From Angomonas deanei (lineage: Eukaryota > Euglenozoa > Kinetoplastea > Trypanosomatida > Trypanosomatidae): 64,000 bases of DNA. Position numbers and translations under genes: made by a program. The stretch lies in assembly GCA_903995115.1 (NCBI GenBank), contig LR877154.1, forward strand, positions 372,001 to 436,000. The letters run 5' to 3'. Positions within the stretch are counted from its first letter, which is position 1. Each line of letters opens with the position of its first letter. Below, piece by piece: positions 1-12,700 of this stretch. Below the pieces are notes generated by a model, which saw nothing but the letters and a program-made list of their open reading frames with translations, had not been told where the DNA came from and ran no database searches.

Positions 1-422
1 GACTCCATGTCCAGACACGCCCCATAACGTTCCGGGGCAGTAAACAACGAGTCCAGTATCTTTTCATCTGGCAGCTCTAGTTCATACTTGACACGGGGTA
101 GGTCACGGTACATGTGGTGGTACTCCCGAATCATAGCGGTCTTCTTCTCAAACTCATTCAAGGCCATAGCGACCACTTCATCGCCCTCATGCGGGGCTTC
201 CTGTGCCTCAACAATGTCATCCTCATCCAAGTACGCATCGAGCAACTTGTCGGTGGTGTTCTGCACCTTCTGTGTCATGTGTAGTTTGAAGTGATCACAG
301 AGGATGCGGTGACGGGGGTTTGTGATGGTGTCCTGGAACATTTCTTGTTGTACAATACTATCCACATAACGCTCCACATCCGCCTCAAATGCACGGATCC
401 TTTCCAACACGCCACTTTCCAT
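1..422 (-). CDS. SF3A3: Splicing factor 3A subunit 3 (SF3a60/Prp9-like), N-terminal part, truncated by window edge
   Basis: The minus-strand frame opens with ATG at 422 (MESGVLERIRAFEADVERY) and stays open to base 1, giving about 140 residues, so the 3' part lies outside the window. Several short blocks fit the N-terminus of SF3a60, a subunit of the U2 snRNP SF3a complex needed for pre-spliceosome assembly in the nucleus: a charged N-terminal helix, an HRxLxDHF...LLDAYxDEDD block resembling the human HRTRAMQDRY...LRDLYDDKD stretch, an EF..K..MIREYHHMYRDLP block resembling FYNRLKQIKEFHRKHP, and an LFTAPERYGACLDM block resembling FTDEEGYGRYLDL. The zinc finger lies beyond the edge. A pyrimidine tract ending in AG lies about 30 bases upstream of the ATG. 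The match is from memory of the family, so the call is fairly but not fully secure. Confidence 0.65.
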   Translation of the reverse strand, partial: MESGVLERIRAFEADVERYVDSIVQQEMFQDTITNPRHRILCDHFKLHMTQKVQNTTDKLLDAYLDEDDIVEAQEAPHEGDEVVAMALNEFEKKTAMIREYHHMYRDLPRVKYELELPDEKILDSLFTAPERYGACLDME

Positions 423-799
423 TTTCACTTGTTGAAATCTATCTATAATTCTAGGCAAGAAAAAAAAGAGGAGAGATGATAAATCAATATAAAGTGTGTA
501 AAGGGTTGTCATGGGTGTGCAAATATTATTAAACAACAGCACGACTTTTTTTTTTTTTAGTTTAAATACACAAATTTACATAAATGTAAAAATTTATTTT
601 TAGAAATACATCAGGGGGGAAATAAATATATGTACACTACTCTAAACGTTTATTAATATTACGACGAACGCCCGTAGCTTTGCTGTTCAGCTGTGCGTGT
701 GATGTGGCCCCACCACGACGCAAGAACAAACAAAAGCGAGGTAAACTTATTCTATTACGGAGTTCTGATAGTATTATTATTATTATTATTATTGATCCT
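423..799. other. Intergenic spacer between HYDIN 3' end and SF3A3
   Basis: AT-rich spacer with a T12 run near 547-558 and short A runs. It should hold the HYDIN 3' UTR and the SF3A3 trans-splice signal. I see no gene or RNA in it. Confidence 0.6.
451..475 (-). promoter_or_regulatory. Probable trans-splice acceptor of SF3A3
   Basis: On the minus strand a pyrimidine-rich run (CTCTCCTC followed by eight T and CTTGCC) ends in AG at 451-452, 29 bases before the SF3A3 ATG. This is the usual layout of a kinetoplastid spliced-leader acceptor. Inferred from sequence only. Confidence 0.5.
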
Positions 800-3700
800 T
801 TACTTCTTTTTTCCATCCTTTGTTCCTTCGAGGTAGTACACCCACTCCACCTGTTTCGACTCACCCGGTGGGATGCACGTGACGAGCAACTTGGAGAAGA
901 ACACCTCGTTCACGTTGGCGCTGCTGTCCATCTTGCACTGCACGGCAATGTTGATCGACTTCTTGGCGGCGACGTTTTCCGTCTTTTTCGAGACGACAAA
1001 CACGGGGGAATCGGTCTGAATCTGTACCGTCACCGCATCGGAAAATACATTCTTGAAGGGCACCTGGACACTCTGACCCGCCTTGAAGAGGTACGGTCCC
1101 TGTGGCTGCGGGGGCACACAGGTCGCCAGGATAGGGAAGGTGTACACCCCTCCCGCGACGGAGGCAATCTCAATCGACTCTTTCGTGTTCCCCAACTCAC
1201 GTGGCTCATACAGAAAGTCCACCGCCACCTCTTGCTCCTTGGGTGGGTTCGTGGTGGCCACCTTGATCGTGGCGGCCTGGTTGGCGGCGCGGGTAAAGAT
1301 GGGGGGTGCTGCGTTCTTGGGGTTTGTGTTGGGTGCCGCGCTGGTCTCACCACCAATCTTGATGGAGTACTCCGCATTGACTTTCGCGAAATGGGTGTAG
1401 CGCAGGGTGAAAGTAACAGACTGACCTAGCGGACAGCTCAGCCGAGTGAGCCGCTCCGCCACTGGTGGGGTGGAGATCAGCTTCAGCGAGTAGACAGAGA
1501 GGTCGACGTCGGGACAGGAGAGGCTCAGTTTCACTGGGGGGTACTCGCGGTGGAGGAGTGGTAAAAACTCGACTACGGCATTCAACGCATTCTTGGCGGG
1601 TACCGTCAGACTCGCTGGCACGGTGAGGGTGCTGAGCACATCGGCAGGTCCATCCAGCTTGCAGGCGACGGTGATGGCTTGGTGAGGGGATTGCCAATGG
1701 GGATGTTGTACAGCGCCCGTTGACGAACCGGGGTGCGAATCTCCACAAGAGCGGCGGACGTGGCGCTAGCGGCGGCGGTGGTCACACGGACCAACAACTC
1801 AAAGTACTGGTTGACGTCGCTATTGCTCGTCGATTTGAAGTGCACCACCCCGCGGTACTGTCCCTCGCGTACAAAGTTCAGTGTCAGGGAGCAGTCCGTC
1901 GTGGCGCCAGACTGGACATCGACCGTGGAGGGACCCTTCACGGTCACCAAGCCATCGTCCACGTTGGCAGGGGAGGTCCACTCCACCGTCCGGGTGAAGC
2001 GTGTGGGGGAGGTCGACCAGTTGGACACGTTGAAGTTCACGGTGTGGGTCTCACGTGTCGTGGCGTTCAGCTCTCGTAGAGGGGCAGACGGACCCGCTTC
2101 ATCGGAGGTACCCTCCAGGGCGTATGTCAGACCTTTTCCATTGTCTTGCGGAATAAAGAGACTCGCCTTGTCACACTTGCCTCCCTTTGTCTCACGCATC
2201 GGTGCGTATTGCACTTCGACCTCGCCCTTGGACTTAGGCTTGATGGTCACCGAGTGGGGTACGGTCCACAGGAGGCTGTCGAGCACGGGGGTGAAGGTCC
2301 ACGCCTCGCTGGAAGGGTTGTCCACCGTGATCTTTTGCGTATCCACCTGTCGTGCTCGGCAGCGGAACTTGACGGTTTCCTTGGCGGGTGGACGGCTAAC
2401 GGAGCTAGCTTCCAGCTGTAGGTGAATATCTGGTGCCCTCTCCAGCTGAAGTGTGATGCGCTGGTTGATCGAGCTGGTGGCGGAAGCTGGCCGGTAGGTG
2501 AACTCGCACGAAAGCTCCGTGTGCGCCCGCATAAAACCAGACGCCGGGTTCACCTGTACCTCGTTGCTCGACAAACCCACCCAGCTGAACTTTTGCGGTA
2601 AGTCGCCGCTGTTCATCACCATCACCCGTTTCGACGACGATGCCCCAACCACCACGTCGTTGAACTGTACCACCGTCGTGTCTAGCTGTGTCTCTGCGTC
2701 CTGGCAGGAGCCGGAGAGCATCGCGAACGGGAATTCTCGTCCGCAAATGAGCATCTTCATTTCCCGCTGGAACTCTCCCATTCGTCGCATCGGCTGGTAG
2801 GAAAGGCTGATCATTCGGTGCTCCTTCGGCTTCATAATAAAGGACTGCGGCGATGTCACGAGGGCGACTCCCTTTTCAGACAAGTCATCCGTCACACAGC
2901 CCATGAACGAGATCGGTGTGGGGATGCGACTCTTACACTCCATGCGCACCTCCACCACACGCTTCTCCCCCACGCGGGCCACCCCAAACTTGGCGAATTG
3001 ATTGGTCACCTCCACGCGTGGCTGAACCCCCTCGCCGGACAGCGGCACCATCATTGGATAGGATCCGTTGAGCAGCAGCTTCAGCTTATCACTGTAAACC
3101 CGCACGTCGTTGGGGTGAAACGTAATCTTGAGCTCCCTGCGATCATTCGGCAGCACAATGAGGGAAGTCTGATCCAGCTCGCACCACTCATTGCCTTCCG
3201 AGAGACTGCACTCCACTGTCACTTCTTCCTTATCCTGATTGTACATGGACAGCACCGTGCTGATCTCCGCGCCGACCGGGTTGGCAGACTTGATAAAGCG
3301 CGGACCAAAGTCGTACTTGTCGTAGCTCAGCTGTAACTTGGGGACGTACGTGGTGGCTTGCACGCCAATCTGGTAACTTAACTTTCCACTAATCTTGAAT
3401 TGCATACGGAACTGGCGAAGACTCTCCTCGGTGGCAGGGTTGTACACCAACGTGATGACCGATCGCTCCTTTGGTAAAATACTGCCGGCCCCATTCTCAA
3501 TCGACACAAAACGCCTTTCCGGGATGACCACCGTGTAGTCAAACGAACTCTGACCCGTGTTGGACAAGATAAACGACCGCGTCACCCGCTCGTCGATCTG
3601 AACGCGACCGAGGTTGATAATCAACAAGTTATCCTTCTGCACGGGGACGGCGTTCGGGTGTCCGGGGAATGGCTCCATCACGAGCGCATCGTGGACACAC

Positions 3701-6700
3701 CCACCGGTACCCTTGACGTTGAGTGTGAGCGGAATGCTCGCCTTCTTCACGTTGCAGCTGAGAGGGATGTTGTACTCCATCTCGTCCTGCGGGGTAAAGG
3801 TGACTGTAAGGGGCAACTTTTCTTTGGGACCGATCGACCCCGACGACGGACGGACAGAGAGAAACGTGGACATCACCTTCAGCTCTGCCTTGTTGAACGT
3901 AAAGTTGAAGGGCACGTCGTCGAGATTCTCCATCCAGACCACCTTTTCGGCTCGACCACCGAGGTTGATGTTTCCAAAGTGCACCTTGCTCTCGCTGAGG
4001 AACACACTGGGGTCTGCCGTCCGGCCTACTAGCAAGAATGGGATAGACGCATTCTTCCCCGGAATCACAAGGGACCACACGCGCTCACGGACCCCTAGCG
4101 TTTCACCAGTGTACTCAAACGCCATTTCGGTGTACTTTCCAGCCGCCACGACCCCCGAAGGCGTCAGGCAACGGAAGGGAGACAGACTACCGAGAGACTC
4201 TTCGGACCACTCGAACGGATAGCTGCTATCGGTGGGGTTGAGCACATGGAAGCGCATCGTACTCTGACTGTGGAGACCACGCGTGAAGAAGTTGAGTACG
4301 AGACTGTTCGGGTCGACCTGTGGTCCCGCCTCCCCGTCCACACGGAGCGAAAGATAGTCACTTGGGGGTACTTGGATGTGAATCAACGGACACTCCCCGC
4401 TGCCTACCAGTTGAATGCGGCGGTTTGGCTCGGCACTGTGAGGGAACTCGCACAGGAGCACCCGTGGGACCACCTCGCCAGAGGTGAAGGGGGAGAACAC
4501 TACACGAATGTCCTTCGTCTCGCCCACCTCGACGGTGCCCTTTTCCTCGGGCTCAATGGAGAAGTCATTTCCTGCTGGTGCACTCTCCTCTTCCTCTCCT
4601 TCCGCCCCGCTCTTTGACGCGAAGCCGGTGGCGGCCTCCTCCACATGGAAATGGTACGGCAGTGCCACTTTACCCGTGTTGGTGAGACGCAAGGTAACGA
4701 TTCGTTTCTGGAAGAGTTTCGTGGTGGGAAATACAATGCGTTCAAAATCGGAGATGATTCCGCCTTCCTCCGCATTCACCATTCCCATCGTGTACGCCGG
4801 GGTGTCGCAGAGATAGGAGACACGCAGCACTTGGGTGAGGGCGAGGTCCTCGGTGACTTGGTGATTCGGTTCCGCGACGGGCTCCATTACCTTCTTCAAA
4901 TTACGTCTTCCGCCGGCGCCGTACGCCCGCTGCTGGTCTCCATCCGTCACGACCACCCACCGCTGATCCACAATCGAGCTGTCCCACACGGCCTCGTCTG
5001 GCAGCTCAATCGACTGTATCTTCACTTTTCCTTGCAGCGTCACACGGTGCGGCGAGATCTCTTTGCTGCGTAGCTTGAGGGTTATGTCCTTACTCGCCCC
5101 TGCACCCAAGTGACCGATCGCGGGGATCCACTCCATACTGTATTTGGCGGTATTTTCATTGTTCCACTCATACCGAACATCCGAGGCGGAATTGTTTCGC
5201 AACTTGAAGGTGTGTGTGCTTTCGTCGTTCACGTAGCAGTAACCGGCGTTGAGGTAATCGGCCAGCGACGGGTCAATGTTCTCGAACGAGATGGGCTGCG
5301 AAAAGCTCTGTCCGACGACGGTGAGTTCTCTGTCCACAAACGGGTTGTGAAGCAGCGTCGCATAAAGCCGCATGGAGAACTTGCCAATCTCCGAAGGGGA
5401 AAACGTCACCTCGAACACCTCCTCCGTTCCTGGTAGGATACTAACATCCTCATTCTGGTTGGACACGTGAAGCCCGTGACTCTCCTCCTCATCCGAGAGA
5501 ACGGCGAGACGAACATAGGCGGTGATCGTCCCCGTGTTGCGCACGCTGAAGGACCGCTTGGAGGTTTCACCGACCAGCGTGAGAGGGACTTCAATAACAT
5601 TGTTTTCAACCACCGCGACATCCACCACAGAGGTCTGTGACGTGCCTCTCTTCTTTCCCTTCGCCTTCGCGGCACTCGATGACGGGGAGGCGTCCCGGAG
5701 GGAATCCCCGCCGTTGGCCGCCACGTCCATTTCTCCCGCCGACGGCTCCGATCGCAGACGTGGGGGAATAGTATACTCCACGTTGGGAAGGGTACCTTCA
5801 CCAATAATCTGGAAAGAAAGGGAATTTGTCTTGCTGTCACTACCGCCTTCCACGTTGGCGACGAAATGCGCCTCGTACCGTTGCAGCGCCGACGGGGTAA
5901 AGCGGATGGTAATGAACTTGCTTTCAAACGGGGGAAGTACAAACTTTCCACTGTTGGCAGTGAGGGGCGTGTCGGCCTCCGCGACAAACTCAAATCCGTC
6001 GACGGAGGCAGCCTGCTGCTTCGTGCCCTTTGCCGATGCGGCCGCCGCATTAGACAGCAACTGTACGGTGACAGTCGTAGGCAAGGGACTTGAGTTGGAA
6101 ATACGGAACCGTTCCTTCTCTCCTTGACCGACCAGAACAGCGCCGTAGGAGAAGGTCCGGTCCTCCTTGCCGTATGCCCGCGTGCCTCGGTCGAACTGGT
6201 CCAGTCGGTACACCACCTGCTGCTCCTCAAAGATGCTCTCGACGTCGCCGGTGTTGGAGAGGTCGGAGGCGATGCCGGGGGTGGCAGGGTGGGCGGCGAG
6301 CTCCAGTGCGACCCCTCTGTTCTCGTCTGGTAGGGCACTCTGTTCCACAAAGACACCCAGGGTCTCCCGATTCTGGCACTTGTTGTCGGGGAGAAGCGCG
6401 TCTACCGTGACGGTGACCGCACCGCCAACCGGTATGACCTCGCGGCAGGGATAGGCGCAGAAGCAGCCGACCCGAATCTCGGTGTCTGCGTTCTTTGACT
6501 TCCCTTTCTTTGCAGCCGCATCGGAGGCGACCAAGTTTCCTTCCGTGACGCTCTCGTGTCCCAAATTATAGTCGAACAAATGAAACGCCACAGGAAATAG
6601 ACCAGCGTTCTGAATCTCGAAGGTGCGCTGCTTCTTTTGGTTGAAAAAGCAGGAGCCAAAGTCCACCCCACTCGACGGTTTAATGGTAAACTTGGTGAAC

Positions 6701-9700
6701 CACGCCTCACCCATGACAGGGATTAGCTGGAGCGGGTACAGCAGTTCGCGCGCCTCGGGTTGGAGGAAGGCAACTTCCAGCATGGACGTCCGCTTGGGTA
6801 GCTCGCCCTCCTTGCTGAACGTGACCGTCACCTCCACATTGACGATCGCCGCCTCCTTGTGACCGAGAAGTCCGCGGATAGTCCCCACTTGAGGAGAAAC
6901 GGTGAGCATGCTTTGCAACTTTTTGGGAATGCGGATCTGATACGCCACATCGTACGGGCTCTTGTTCATCACGCGCAGCACCTCCGTCTTGACGTCCCCG
7001 ACGTGGACGAGACCGTAGTCAATCTCCTTGGTCCATTCCAAGACCACATCGTGACCCTCCGCCTTGATCGTCAGCGGGAGGGACTCGTACACCACGCTCT
7101 GCCCGCCCGACGACGAGACGAGTAGCTGCAAGGCAATGGCGTGCAGACACGTGGTGGTAGGACAGAACTGAATCGTGATGGGATGTACTCCGAATTCCTC
7201 AATCACACCACTAACGTCACTCAAGCGAATCTCCTCCGGCAGCTTGTCCAGTCCGCTGAGCTCCCATTGGACGGGGAGACTGCTCGTGTTGAAGAGGGTA
7301 ATCGTTCGCTCGACGGGGCGGTTCACCACCGTGCGGTCAAGGTCCACTTCACACGACTTGGCTTCATTGTCAAACGTAATACCGGGGCGTGTGCCAGTGC
7401 AGCGTACATTCACGTACCACGGATCCGGGTTACTCTTCACGACGGCCACCAAGACATTCGTGAAGTCCCCTACCTCGGTAGGATGGGCCTCGAGTGCCAC
7501 GTCCTGCGTCGCGCCGGCCGTGAGGGTAAAGCGAGAAGGGGACACCGTGAAGGTCGTGTCCTTGTCTCTTTGAAACGTCAGTGTGATTTCCGCATCGGAT
7601 ACGCCAGGGTTGGAGAAGGTCAACACCTCTTTCGGCTCTGCGGCAGGCGAGACAGGGGTGGGGGCGACGAGTGACGTCGACCGCTCATCCTTGCTCTTTC
7701 GCCGCTTCGCATTGGCCGGCACGGGCACCAACAGGGGTCCAAAGTCGTACATGCGCTTCGCCATGAGGAAAGCCTTGCTGGGGTTCTTACCCGCGGTGAG
7801 GCGAGGTCGAATGTGGGGGAATATGCTTCGCTCATCACGGGTGATGTCTGGCAAAGCGGCCTGCGCCTCAATCACCAACGGGAGGGACTGCAGCGTACCC
7901 ACCACACCAAACAGACTTTGGCAGGTGTGTAGGCCGTCCCTGTCGCAGCAGAACTCAACGGTGACATGAACAGACGATTTGGGGGGAATCAGCCACCGGG
8001 TGACCTCGCAGATACTTTTCACGGTGTTACTCGTCTTGGGGGCTTGCTTGCCGGATGCCTTACCCTTCGCCACCACCGACACCTCGCGCACCACTTCCGA
8101 AAAGAATCGGACGAACTTCTCCTCCTGTGCCTTGAGCATGGCCAGACGAATACTATCCAAGAAGACCCAAGTGCCCACGCGGCTGTCGCTCTGACTGGGG
8201 GAGTTCTCCGACATGGACGACGGCTCCGCAAAAGTGACGGGTCGGCTGCTAGAAGACTTACTGTGTGACGTTCCCTCCTCCTGTAGGTCCGCCAGAGACG
8301 GCACGCCCTCCGCTGGTAGGGTGGAGGTGAGGATGGACTGCAGCGCCACGTCCACGGTGGACTCATTCTCGACCAACTGCAAGAAGGACCGCACCGTCGG
8401 GGGTGAACCCTGGGCGCGACTCGGCGGTGGCGCCCCGCTGGCCTCATCATCCGCGTACCCCAACAGAGATTCGTAAAACTCCTTGAAGGCGTCAAGGGGG
8501 CTGATGGGACCACTCTTTGGCTTCATATCCGTCTTCATTTCGGCATTCTTATTGTTCTTCTTGTTGCCCTTTCCTTCGTCACTATTGAGTTGCGCCTCCC
8601 GACGCTGCTCAATCTCCCGCTGAATAGAAACCACCTCCGCCTCCTTTGCGGAAAGCGCTTCGTAGTCGCCCACCGACTTTGAAATCCGTTGTAGTTCACG
8701 TTTGCAGTCACTGTAATACTTTAGGCGAATATTATACACTTCTCTCTCGGGGGCACTGAGCTCCGCGTAGGCATCTTCCTCGAGGGTGTCTACGTGCGCG
8801 TCCTGCACCTTCTTTTGCCAGAATGCCTGCTCCAGCCTCGCAAACCGCAACCCTACGGTGGTCTCGGTGACAGCAAGGTTCACCACCTTCAGAGGGCAGC
8901 TTGTCGCCTCGCACACCTGTCGCACCACCTTGAAGAGGTCTAGACGGTTGTAGAGGATAGGGCAGCACAAGTCGTCCATCACAAAACCCGTGAGTGGATT
9001 GTTGTCTCCGTGCCGTTTTATCTGTTCTTCCACATAGTTCTGCAATAACGTTTGCACCATCTTGGCGAGCAACTTGGGGTCCACCCGTGAGACCGGCACC
9101 ATATCCTCTCCACCGCTGATATTACTGGTGGTGGGCGCGTTCAGACCAGAGCGCGACCCCGACCGCGAGCTAGGCGCGGAGGTGCGTCGACTTCTGTCTT
9201 CTCTCACGCTCCGTCCGTCGTCCTCCGACACCAACGCGGGGTTTACTGGCACTGGTGCAAAGGGGCTTTGTGGTGGTGCTTTATTCTCCTTGGTTGCGGC
9301 GGCCGTGGCATCTCCAAAGACTTCCACCATCTCTGGTGTCAGGTAGGGGTCCTGATGCTGGTTGGGTAACTGCAATTTGGGTCCCTTCTCCGGTTCCGCT
9401 GCAGGTCGCTTGGCGTTAATGACAGACAGCGCCGACCGCAGCAGGTCTCCCTCCACCGTGTTCGACAGCGCAGCAGCATTCACCAAATCCTCAAAACTAA
9501 CGGCCTCAAATTCTTTCAGCTTGGTCAGCGTGGAGGAAAAGAGGGTTTTACCACTTTGCGGGGCACCGATAAACAGAATGAAGGTGGGGGGTTTGCGGGG
9601 GGGCTCCACGTCCTGCGGTGGGACAGCGCTCTCGATGGACACTCGCGCCGACTTGGTCTTGGCGGACGGTCGGCGCTTCGTGCTGGCGGCAGATGGGGGC

Positions 9701-12700
9701 GCCTCGGTCCCTTCCGGCTTCGTGAAGAATCCTTTCGGTGGAATAAACTCTAACCCTTCTTGGAGCTGGTTCAACTCTCCGTAGACGCTCTCCAGCAAGT
9801 CGTCGGGCAGCAAGTCTCCGGCGCCCCTCGTCGGTAGGAATAGCTGGCCATCTGGCGTAGCGCCGAGCGCCCGACGAAGAATGCGAATTTCCTCCGCCAC
9901 GGTGACATCTAAATTGCTGCTGTACAACTCGATTGGTTCATCCTCGTTGTTCGTGATTTTAATCTTCTCATGTGCCACCTGAAACGGACGGACGACAGGG
10001 TAGGAGAGTTTACCGTCCGGGTGGAGCACCACGTCATACAGCCGCGCTGATCCCTTGCACACAATATCCTGCGCCTTGGAGTTGTTCACAAACTTGAAAC
10101 GGAGTGTCGGGGCGTAGTCCTGCGCCTTGATGGGGCTGAAAAATACTTCCACCACAGTGGTCTTGCACGCCTCTAGCACACCCCTTTCTCGGTTCACCCA
10201 GAAGGGAAACACCGCATCCAGGGGATCCTCTTCCACTAGTTCGTCCTCCGGTCGCTTGTTGGCTGGCTGATAGCCGGTCGGAATACCACGAATCGTCTTG
10301 CTCTTTCCACTTTCCTTCCCCTTCTTCACCCACGTCAAGCGCCACTCGCACGCCACCGTCTGCTCGTTGGTGAGCGTCAGCGGTAGCACCTTGACTTGAC
10401 CTAGCAACACCTTTCCAAAATCTAGGGTCGACGTTCCTAACGATAGGGCTGGGGTCGCCACAAAACAGTGTACCTGAATCAGAATGGCCGGCCCTCCCTT
10501 TACGTCAATGGCAAACTCAAAGTTGTTCTCTCCAAATTCGATGGGAATGGGGGCATTTTCGGCACTGAGTGTCTTGCGCTTGGTATTGTTGTTCGCGACC
10601 GTATTGTTGTGACCGTTCTTGTCACCCTCCTGCGGTGGTCGTGCGTCCAGCGTGATACTAAAGTCCACTTCCGAGAGGGGCGGCAGTTGCGTAATTTTAA
10701 GTGGGTTTACCTGAAGCGGGAGTCGTCCAACCTCTTTGCTGTCGATCATCAGAAACAATGGGTCACCGCTCGTGTTGATCAAGTTGAGCTTCGTCGTCTT
10801 CACGTCATTGAGCGTCATGTGGCCAAAATCCACCACATATCGAGACAGCACAAACTTGGTCGTCCCCTGGGAAGAGGTGGACATGCGGCGCATCACATGG
10901 CGCAGTGGCTCCGACGGTAAGTCCTCCTCCACGTGGCTTCGCTCCGTCGAGCGACTCCGGGAAACGGAGGAACCCTTCTTGTTGTCGACCTTAACGGGGA
11001 GTGGCGGCGTCACCTGCGCATCCTTTGGGATCGTACTTTCCTGCCACGCCAGGAGCGCCTGACAGAACGACCGTCTCTCTGCTTCGGCTTCCAGCAGGTC
11101 AATATGCTTCGGGACAGAGGGTAGTTCATCCTCGCTAATTTTAGTCGCGTAGAGTGGCACCGCAGAGCCCTTTCTCTTGCTGCTGCTTCTTTAGAGCCGA
11201 CAGCGCCTCGTTGAAGGTTGGGTCCGTCCAGCGAGACACAGCGGCAACATCATCGGCACCGCGGACGCCGAGAGAGTTTACTTGACCACGACCTACCACG
11301 TCAATCCGCTGAGGGTCAAAGTGGCCTACTTGCACAGAAAAGAACTCGTGCACCTCGTCCGGTATCTGTGGGCAAAACGTGACCTTAATCTCCGCCTTTT
11401 CCGTTATTTTTCCGGACATGGGGCTCACCGAAATGCGTCCCGGTGTCTTCACACCCAGAGTGTCCACTGAAAAGTTCACGACGACGTGGGAGGGGTTCGA
11501 GATGGTGAGCGTTTGCGTCACCTGTTCGTAGAACTGCAGCACCCCAAAGTCCAGCACCGTCTTGTCGTAGAGAATATTGACGTCGCCGGCGGAACCGCGG
11601 AGATCAATGGTGTAAGGGCGTCCTCCCTGCAAGGTGCACCGCGCCTTTGGACGCGTGCTTGCCGGCTGTACCGTAGAATGTGGCCTGCACCTTCTGCGTG
11701 CCACCAGGAGGAATCACACCATGGAAGGGGGCAAAGTCAAACAGTCGAATCGCCTCATTCGTGGTCGACGGCTCACCGTTGGCGTCTAACATCTCCCACT
11801 GGAACACGGCCGGAATATTGGGCGAAGGATTGATCAGCAAGAGTTCTTGATGCGCCTCCGTGTCCTTGACAATCGTACCAAAGTTAATCTCCTCGGCGGG
11901 TTCCATGAGGAGACTAGGGAAGGCAATCTTCGCGGATAGGGTGATGGTCTCGGTGCGGGAGTGATTGGTGAAACTCATCTGAATTTGATTCTTTACCGTG
12001 TGGGAGGTATAGTCCCCTAGATAATGTGGATCGAAGGCGACCCCCACCACTTGCGTTTCCCCGCTCGCTAAATTAAATCGGCTAGGACCTTCAAACGAAA
12101 AGGGCGTTTTGGACTTGTTTTTCATAATCTTCAGTACCACCTCCAAGTCTTTGGGTGTAGTGTTCTTCACCGTGAACGACTGTAGTTTGGTGTTGGGGCA
12201 CGAGTTGGTGTTCGGTGTGGCGTCCGTGACGACCTGCTCCACATACTCAAAAGGAATATGCCGTGTACTACAGAGTAACAAGGGCTCTAAAAAGTTGGCG
12301 CTAACGGTGCTTCGTAAAATCTCCTTGAATGTGCCGGACTGTTTCAAGGTGAACTCGTCGGAGAAGGTGCCTACCTGCTTAATGTATCCCTCCACCACAA
12401 AGGTGTAGGACTCCCGAGGACGAATGATGCACCGCTCTGGTTTGTAGTTGAACACGATGGGTGGTGCGCCTTCCTTTACCTTCGCCCCACGGGAGTTCTG
12501 CCACTGCACCTCTTGCTCCTTCCGCCCTTTATTGTGAATAACCACCTCGCGGGAGACGGGGGTATCAGTGAACACATCGCCTAGGTTGATGGCCGTGATG
12601 TCTTCCTCTGCACGGAGAGGGAATCCCTTACCGTTGGCCTTGAGCTGAATGGGCTCGACCGACTCCTCGGCGTATTGAATATCCAGAACCAAATTCTCGG

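Noticed and set aside
680-2425. Several 80-250-residue plus-strand frames opposite HYDIN
   Set aside because: Compositionally odd (Arg/His/Gly-rich) and antisense to well-supported ASH-repeat coding sequence. The HYDIN strand continues through them.
11141-11704. Separate small gene on the minus strand
   Set aside because: Its sequence is a further ASH module that continues HYDIN on both sides, so it is a shifted segment of the same gene.
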